A DNA stretch of 19,571 bases from Alphaproteobacteria bacterium. GTDB taxonomy: Bacteria > Pseudomonadota > Alphaproteobacteria > Rhizobiales > Aestuariivirgaceae. The position numbers and the translations under genes were made by a program. The stretch's first letter is position 1, and each line of letters opens with the position of its first letter. Where the stretch lies: positions 1 through 19,571 of the forward strand of contig JAHEJE010000015.1 of NCBI GenBank assembly GCA_024639035.1, written 5' to 3'. Below, one piece after another: positions 14,763-19,571 of the stretch. The notes below the pieces were generated by a model that saw only the letters and a program-made list of their open reading frames with translations, was not told the origin of the DNA and made no database searches.

Positions 14763-15515
14763 TTGAGCATCGAACGGCGAAATTTTCCGCAGTTTTTCAT
14801 CACGATGCCGGCGCCCTGCCCCTATATCGCCGGCAAGGTCGAGCGCAAGGTCTTTACCCACCTGATCAATCAGGATGCGGGCAAACTGCACACCACGCTG
14901 TCGCAAAGCGGCTTCCGGCGCAGCCAGAACATCGCCTACCGGCCGGCCTGCGACGGCTGCAAGGCCTGCGTTTCGGTGCGGGTGCCGGTTGACACGTTCC
15001 GCTGGACGCGCAGTTTCCGGCGCCTGATGGCCCGCAACCAGGCGATCAGATCGCACCTGCGGCCGGCCAAGGCGACCTCTGAACAATATGCGCTGTTCCG
15101 CGACTACATCGCCGAACGCCACGACGATGGCGGCATGGCCGACATGACGGTGATGGACTTCAGCGCGATGATCAACGAGACCTTCGTCGATTCGCGGGTG
15201 GTGGAGTATCGCCTGCCGCCCGACGTCACGCTCGCCGGGCCGCAACCGAGCTCCGGCAGGCTCGTCGGCGCCGCCCTGACCGACGTTCTCGAAGACGGTT
15301 TGTCAATGATTTACAGCTACTATGACACCAGCCGTGCCAGCCGGAGCTTGGGCACGTATATGATTCTGGAGCACATCCAGAGAGCTAAGGAATTGGGGGT
15401 GCCTTATGTTTATCTCGGATACTGGGTTTCCGGCTCGACGAAGATGGACTACAAGGCCCGGTTTCTGCCGCAGGAACGCCTGTCGACCACCGGATGGGAA
15501 CTGTTCGACGCCTGA
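14763..15515 (+). CDS. bpt: Aspartate/glutamate leucyltransferase (Bpt family)
   Basis: Bpt transfers leucine from Leu-tRNA to proteins with N-terminal Asp or Glu, marking them for ClpS/ClpAP degradation (N-degron pathway); it belongs to the ATE1-related family. The 250-residue protein shows the family N-terminus PQFFIT then PCPYIAGKVERKVFTHL, the cysteine cluster Cys19, Cys63, Cys66 and Cys69 (PACDGCKACVSVRV), FRRSQNIAYRP, and the C-terminal GNAT-like half with SRASRSLGTYMILEHI and YVYLGYWVSGSTKMDYKA. An in-frame stop at 14757 forces the start to be TTG 14763, which gives the normal family length; the ribosome-binding site is poor. Older annotation calls it arginyltransferase. The exporter gene follows 17 bp later. 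Confidence 0.93.
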   Translation: MSIERRNFPQFFITMPAPCPYIAGKVERKVFTHLINQDAGKLHTTLSQSGFRRSQNIAYRPACDGCKACVSVRVPVDTFRWTRSFRRLMARNQAIRSHLRPAKATSEQYALFRDYIAERHDDGGMADMTVMDFSAMINETFVDSRVVEYRLPPDVTLAGPQPSSGRLVGAALTDVLEDGLSMIYSYYDTSRASRSLGTYMILEHIQRAKELGVPYVYLGYWVSGSTKMDYKARFLPQERLSTTGWELFDA

Positions 15516-15532
15516 CCGACCAGGGGTGACCG

Positions 15533-16516
15533 TTGCGTCCACCTGTCCGCCGGACACAACCGGCGGCCATTAAAAAACACATGCCACAACCGGACAGCGT
15601 ATCAGGGAACCAACGGACGGGCCTTTTCATGGCCTTTACCGGCGGCATGCTGCTGTCGATCGACGTGCCGATCCTGCGCATGGCCAACACCGATGCCTGG
15701 ACCATGATCATGGTCAGGGGCGGACTGTCGTTCATCGCCCTGCTCGCGTTCTGGACGCTGTTCCGGCGCGGTCGCTCCGATGCCTCGCCGTTCGTCAACG
15801 GCTACACCAGCGTGTTCCTGTCGTGCATCACCGCCATCTCCAGCATCCTGTTCCTCAACGCCATCCAGCACACGACCGTCGCCAACGTGGTGTTCATCCT
15901 GGCGTTTAATCCGATGTTTGCCGCGCTGCTGTCGTGGCTGGTGCTCGGCGAGCGAACGCCGCCGGCCACGCTTTTGGCCATCCTGGTGTCGTTCGTCGGC
16001 GTCGTGGTAATTGTCTGGGACAGCGTGTCGTCCGGCCATCTGCTCGGCGACCTGCTGGCACTCGGCACCTCGCTGCTGCTGGCGGTGACCCTGGTGACGG
16101 TGCGCCGCAGCCGATCCGACCAGTCGATGAGCCCGGCCTTCGGCACCCTGCTGGCCGCTGTGGGTGTGTGCTGGTTCGCCGACCCCGGCGCCCTGCCGGT
16201 GGAAAGCTGGGGCTGGCTGGCGCTGAACGGACTGCTTATCGTCCCGGCGGCATCGGCGCTGATGCTGCTCGGACCGCGCTTCATCTCGGCGCCGGTGGTG
16301 GCGATGTTCTTCCTGCTCGAAACCGTCCTCACGCCAATCTGGATGTGGCTCATCTTCAACGAGACGCCAACCGAGCAGGCATTGATGGGCGGCGCCATCA
16401 TCTTCTCGGCCCTGTTCGCGCACAGCGTTTGGAAGCTGCGCGACAACACCGCGCGCAACCGGCCCAGCCGGCCGGCGGCCATGGGCACCAATCGCCCGCC
16501 CATGATAACTCGTTAA
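15533..16516 (+). CDS. EamA-family (DMT superfamily) inner-membrane transporter
   Basis: This is an integral membrane protein of the drug/metabolite transporter superfamily with two EamA repeats and about ten transmembrane helices. The first helix begins at GLFMAFTGGMLLSIDVP; ANVVFILAFNPMFAALLSWL, then LVLGERTPP, marks the end of the first repeat, and FLLETVLTPIWMWLIFNETP the matching segment of the second. Members export amino acids, nucleotides or other metabolites; the substrate cannot be predicted. The start is uncertain: TTG 15533 has AGGGG six bases upstream and gives 327 residues, while ATG 15581 removes a 16-residue basic extension but has no good site. It is probably cotranscribed with bpt. 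The C-terminus is a basic cytoplasmic tail. Confidence 0.88.
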   Translation: MRPPVRRTQPAAIKKHMPQPDSVSGNQRTGLFMAFTGGMLLSIDVPILRMANTDAWTMIMVRGGLSFIALLAFWTLFRRGRSDASPFVNGYTSVFLSCITAISSILFLNAIQHTTVANVVFILAFNPMFAALLSWLVLGERTPPATLLAILVSFVGVVVIVWDSVSSGHLLGDLLALGTSLLLAVTLVTVRRSRSDQSMSPAFGTLLAAVGVCWFADPGALPVESWGWLALNGLLIVPAASALMLLGPRFISAPVVAMFFLLETVLTPIWMWLIFNETPTEQALMGGAIIFSALFAHSVWKLRDNTARNRPSRPAAMGTNRPPMITR

Positions 16517-16801
16517 CCATTCTGGTTCACAATTCATAATCGCATATACCGTCTCGCCTTACTAAAGTCGCGCGATCACCAGCTTGACGCAAGGCAAGAG
16601 ATGGATGGTGTTGCTAATTTGACGCAGAAAGGGCGCAATATAATCAGTATACCGCCTAATTCTCATGTATACGGTTGCAAGCTATTGCCTACCTGATCTG
16701 CTGGAATACAGTGGCCGGGCTGGAGTTGAGGGCAAGGTCCGGCATCGGTGATCAGCGGCAGGGTCGATAGCGTAGATTTGGATGGCCATTAGGGGAATAT
16801 C
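16517..16801 (+). promoter_or_regulatory. 285-bp spacer with promoter and operator-like repeats
   Basis: This AT-richer gap has TTGACG (16619-16624) and a perfect TATAAT (16639-16644), but only 14 bp apart. TTGACGCA occurs twice, at 16584-16591 and 16619-16626. Just downstream of the TATAAT, the palindrome GTATAC occurs at 16647-16652 and 16667-16672, exactly 20 bp apart, and a related ATATACCG lies at 16544. The leader to GTG 16802 would be about 150 bases. I see no gene in it. Confidence 0.35.
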
Positions 16802-17584
16802 GTGATCGATCCTATTGCACTCAATGACCTGGTGTTCGGGCTGCGCGCCACAGTGGCTCACCGTCATCATGTGGAGGTGACCGCCAGCACCGATTTTGCC
16901 CGGTTCAAGGACATGCGGATGCATCTGCGCAGCGATCCGCTGTCGCCCTATTTCGATCCGAGATTCAACGATGAGGCCGAACTGGCAAATTCCGCCTTCT
17001 GGCTGATGGGCGAGCGTGACGGGGAGACGGTCTACCTCGATGCTTACCGGTTCTATCATGCCTATGGCGATTTCCGGCAGTGGGTGATCGGCTGGCTGAT
17101 GCGGTCGCATACACTGGCCGGTGAAGACATCCACCTGATTGCCCCCCAGGGCCCGGCATCGGCTTTTTCCCGCTCGCTCAATGCGCGCACGGTCTATCGT
17201 GGCGAACTGTATCTGTCGCCCAAGCTGCGCGATGTCGCCAAGAGCAGCGCCACCGACGATCTGTGCCGCCTGAGCATGGCCCTTGCCTGGCAGGCCTTCC
17301 AGCCCGATGCCATCTGGGGCCTGACCACCGAAAGCCGGGCGCGGCGCGGCGCCATGCGGCGCATCGGCTTCAGCTACAGCGAGGCGAATTTCATCCAGTG
17401 GACCCGGCGCCCGAATTGTGTCGAAGAGGACAATGAGACCCTGGTCGCGACACCAAGAGACCAGATCGCCTTACAGATTCAGTCGGGGAACGATAATGGT
17501 CCGAGGCAAAACGCGGCCATGAACATCGCAACCGGTCCGGTGATGGCGAGCAATCAGGTCGTGGAACCGCTTGTAGGGTTCTGA
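16802..17584 (+). CDS. Protein of unknown function with GNAT-like C-terminal half
   Basis: I do not recognise this 260-residue protein by name. There is no signal peptide or membrane segment. The first half is rich in aromatic residues (VYLDAYRFYHAYGDFRQWV, then IGWLM, about 77-100). Residues 132-200 look like the core of a GNAT acyltransferase: a strand YRGELYLSPKLR, a long helix with CRLSMALAWQAFQPDAIWGL, and RRGAMRRIGF, which resembles the usual GNAT arginine-glycine-phenylalanine turn. An acyltransferase distantly related to N-acyl amino acid or homoserine lactone synthases is possible but unproven. The last 50 residues look disordered. GTG 16802 is well supported by AGGGG six bases before it. 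It converges on another unrecognised gene and has its own repeat-bearing promoter region. Confidence 0.7.
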   Translation: MIDPIALNDLVFGLRATVAHRHHVEVTASTDFARFKDMRMHLRSDPLSPYFDPRFNDEAELANSAFWLMGERDGETVYLDAYRFYHAYGDFRQWVIGWLMRSHTLAGEDIHLIAPQGPASAFSRSLNARTVYRGELYLSPKLRDVAKSSATDDLCRLSMALAWQAFQPDAIWGLTTESRARRGAMRRIGFSYSEANFIQWTRRPNCVEEDNETLVATPRDQIALQIQSGNDNGPRQNAAMNIATGPVMASNQVVEPLVGF

Positions 17585-17605
17585 CCCAAACCGCGCCCCG
17601 CAAAT

Positions 17606-18403
17606 TCAGACGATGGCGATATCAACATCGCCGACGGCGGTGACCACGGTCACGCCCTTGCGGCGGTCGGGGAACCTGTGCGGCAGCACGACGCGCTGGT
17701 ACGGCAGCCAGAAAACCTCGCGCTCGGTCGATTCCAGCGCCGCATAGATGTGGTCGTAATGCGGCTCATCGGTCTTGAGGACCTTTGCATAGGCCTGGCT
17801 GACCATCTGGGCAAAGGAATGGCCGGAACGGCACGGGTAGGATACGGGGCTGAGACCCCACATCTGCGCCAGGGTGGATGCAGCGCCAATGCGCTCGACA
17901 TTGAACTTGCCGGTGGCGTCGTCGAGAATGCAATCGACACTGATATCGGGGATCGCGGCGCCGTCGAGCAACGTCTGGTGAATCACCTCCGGCAGCCTCT
18001 TGCTGCCCGGGTCGGCCTCCTTGACGAAGGTCCGGGTGGTCAGATGCACATCGCTCTTGGCCAGCAACTGCGAAATTCTGTCGGCAGCGTCGGCGGCATT
18101 GTCGTAGGTCTCCTCGGCCCATCCGACAATGAAATACTTCAGCTTGTAGGGACCCGGCGCGGTTCTGATCCATTCCATGGTCAGGAACAGCGAGGCCCAG
18201 TTGCAGGCGAACATCGACCAGCAGACCTCGGTGCCGCGATCCGACACGCTCAACCGAACCAGGCCCTTGCGCTGGAACAACGCTTCGTCGCTACCGTCCC
18301 AGTTCGCATCCTGGTTGAACAGAGCGTGCGGCGTCCGGCTCAGCAGGTCGCCGCGATAGACCCAGCTTACGCTCTTTTCCTGCGGTTCTTTCAACGCCAA
18401 CAC
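17606..18403 (-). CDS. Hypothetical protein with PAS-like C-terminal region
   Basis: This 265-residue protein is not one I recognise. It is soluble, without signal peptide. Residues 1-125 form an unassigned domain (WVYRGDLLSRTPHALFNQD, CWSMFACNWASLFLTMEWIR). Residues about 150-262 resemble PAS-type sensor domains of the alphaproteobacterial PAS_5 kind: IPDISVDCILDDATGKFNVE, a middle helix region SFAQMVSQAYAKVLKTDEPHY, then PYQRVVLPHRFPDRRKGVTV, then a final strand. That likeness is by eye and only moderate. GTG 18403 is the chosen start, with GAGGG six bases upstream. There is no output domain or DNA-binding motif that I can see. It lies downstream of parC on the same strand and converges, 21 bp apart, on the GNAT-like gene. 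Confidence 0.7.
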   Translation of the reverse strand: MLALKEPQEKSVSWVYRGDLLSRTPHALFNQDANWDGSDEALFQRKGLVRLSVSDRGTEVCWSMFACNWASLFLTMEWIRTAPGPYKLKYFIVGWAEETYDNAADAADRISQLLAKSDVHLTTRTFVKEADPGSKRLPEVIHQTLLDGAAIPDISVDCILDDATGKFNVERIGAASTLAQMWGLSPVSYPCRSGHSFAQMVSQAYAKVLKTDEPHYDHIYAALESTEREVFWLPYQRVVLPHRFPDRRKGVTVVTAVGDVDIAIV

Positions 18404-18600
18404 ATCAAACCCTCGGATGAATCATGGGCGTTGTCGATTGCCGCAACGCTTCACATGACACCAACTGCACCGGGCAGTCTGCCATGCCACGCCAAACATT
18501 TCGTTAAATTCCAGCTCCAAGTCGACGGTTTTATGCAACTCTCCCTTAAGGCCACCAGGGTTGCCCAAGCGGTCCGTCAGAGAAGTTGCCGGGTGCCCGA

Positions 18601-19571
18601 TCAGCGGAACCTGTTGGACCGGGGGAAGCCCTTGGGCGGCAGCCGTCCGGCCTGGGCGCGCGCGCCGATCCACTCGTTCAGATCGGTCACGGTCCAGGTC
18701 CGGCCGGAGGAATCGAGCCAGTTCAGCCCGCTGGCCAGGGCAAAACTGGTGACATCGCTCAAGCCGCCGTCCTTGTACTTCTGCAGGCGCACGCCGCGCC
18801 CGCGGGTCATGACCGGCAGTTCGTCGAGGCGGAAAACCAGCAGCTTGCGGTTTTCACCGACGACACCGACATGATCGTCACCATCACCGACAAAGGCCAG
18901 GGCCTGGGCCTCGGACGGCATGCGGACATTCAGGACCTGCTTGCCCTTCCTGGTATTGGCGATGCAATCGGCCTCTTTGACGACGAAGCCGTTGCCGTCG
19001 CTGGAGGCCACGAGCAGCCGGCGGGCGGGTTGATGCACGAACAGCGAAACGATATCGTCGCCGGCGTCGAGATCGGCGATCAGCCGCACCGGTTCGCCGT
19101 GGCCGCGGCCGCCCGGCAGCTTGTTGACCTCAAGGGTGTAGAACTTGCCCGACGAGGCCAGCACCAGCAGCTTGTCGGTGGTTTCGGCATGAATAACGAA
19201 GCGGCCCTTGTCGCCGTCCTTGAAATTCAGGTTGGACGGGTCGGCCAGATGCCCTTTCATCGAGCGGATCCAGCCCATTTGCGAGCAGACGACGGTCACC
19301 GGTTCCTTTTCGATCATCGCCTGTTCGAGATCGACCTCAACCGTCGGCGCGCTGGCGAACCGGGTACGGCGGCGTCCGATCTCGGTGTCGGGACCGAACC
19401 GCTTGCGGGTATCGCGGATCTGCCAGGCGATGACCTGCCACTGGGCATCCTCGGAGGCCATCAGCGCTTTCAGTTCGTCCTGTTCGGCACTCAGACTTGC
19501 GTGCTCCTTGCGGATCTCGATCTCTTCGAGTTTGCGCAGGGCGCGCAGGCGCATGTTGAGGATCGCCTCGG
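18601..19571 (-). CDS. parC: DNA topoisomerase IV subunit A, C-terminal part (cut by window edge)
   Basis: ParC is the DNA-cleaving subunit of topoisomerase IV, which decatenates daughter chromosomes together with ParE. The visible 322 residues start in the coiled-coil exit region (EAILNMRLRALRKLEEIEIR) and run through the C-terminal beta-pinwheel that binds and bends DNA. Pinwheel blades are visible as PVTVVCSQMGWIRSMKGH, DKLLVLASSGKFYTLEVNKL, RRLLVASSDGNGFVVKEAD, KLLVFRLDELPVMTRGRGV, and the final FALASGLNWLDSSGRTWTV. The short, low-acid C-terminal tail and IRSMKGH favour ParC over GyrA. The catalytic tyrosine lies outside the window. No terminator is evident in the 197 bp after the stop codon. 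Confidence 0.93.
   Translation of the reverse strand, partial: EAILNMRLRALRKLEEIEIRKEHASLSAEQDELKALMASEDAQWQVIAWQIRDTRKRFGPDTEIGRRRTRFASAPTVEVDLEQAMIEKEPVTVVCSQMGWIRSMKGHLADPSNLNFKDGDKGRFVIHAETTDKLLVLASSGKFYTLEVNKLPGGRGHGEPVRLIADLDAGDDIVSLFVHQPARRLLVASSDGNGFVVKEADCIANTRKGKQVLNVRMPSEAQALAFVGDGDDHVGVVGENRKLLVFRLDELPVMTRGRGVRLQKYKDGGLSDVTSFALASGLNWLDSSGRTWTVTDLNEWIGARAQAGRLPPKGFPRSNRFR

Noticed and set aside
16690..16720. Possible lux-box-like symmetry (CTG...CAG) upstream of the GNAT-like gene
   Set aside because: Only three base pairs match around the centre and the spacing is wrong for a LuxR site. There is no LuxR gene in the window.
18404..18600. Search for a terminator or small RNA after parC
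   Set aside because: I found no stable stem followed by Ts and no conserved RNA-like pattern in this 197-bp gap.

Overview
The window looks like a piece of a high-GC alphaproteobacterial chromosome, most likely of the Hyphomicrobiales (Rhizobiales) or a close relative. The support is indirect: strong GC preference at third codon positions, a HemB of the non-zinc (magnesium) type, an extensin-like protein with PLPRPKP linkers, a Bpt-type leucyltransferase and a stand-alone class III adenylate cyclase. All named genes look like core or lightly accessory chromosomal genes. I see no transposase, integrase, phage gene, CRISPR array, tRNA or rRNA, and no gene-free stretch longer than about 285 bases.

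Layout, left: the window opens inside an acyl-CoA dehydrogenase gene on the minus strand. It diverges from a plus-strand run of an extensin-like putative zinc peptidase, a guanidine-modifying hydrolase of the arginine deiminase/DDAH superfamily, and hemB. Facing hemB are two minus-strand genes, a beta-CASP metallo-beta-lactamase-fold nuclease and, upstream of it, a membrane-bound adenylate cyclase (periplasmic sensor, HAMP, PAS, cyclase). The cyclase gene diverges from an orphan periplasmic solute-binding protein gene. No ABC permease or ATPase is nearby, so the two may form a sensing pair.

Middle: a berberine-bridge-type FAD oxidase (minus) diverges from a LysR regulator (plus). The gap between them holds a good T-N11-A operator and evenly spaced CAAAT repeats, so the regulator probably controls the oxidase and itself. 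An orphan CoxG-like SRPBCC gene follows and converges on a SAM-dependent methyltransferase. Upstream of the methyltransferase lies a 107-bp element with perfect 28-bp inverted arms, the most striking non-coding feature of the window. Next comes a 3-hydroxyisobutyrate dehydrogenase family gene, divergent from an ACT-domain threonine ammonia-lyase.

Right: bpt, which has a TTG start preceded by an in-frame mini-ORF, is followed by an EamA-type exporter. A 285-bp AT-richer spacer with promoter-like and operator-like repeats leads to a gene of unknown function with a GNAT-like C-terminal half. It converges on a second unrecognised gene whose C-terminal half looks PAS-like. The window closes with the 3' part of parC (topoisomerase IV subunit A, minus strand), cut by the edge.

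Nothing here is a proven new system. The best candidates for follow-up are the solute-binding protein/adenylate cyclase divergent pair, the GNAT-like/PAS-like convergent pair with its repeat-bearing promoter, and the 107-bp palindromic element.
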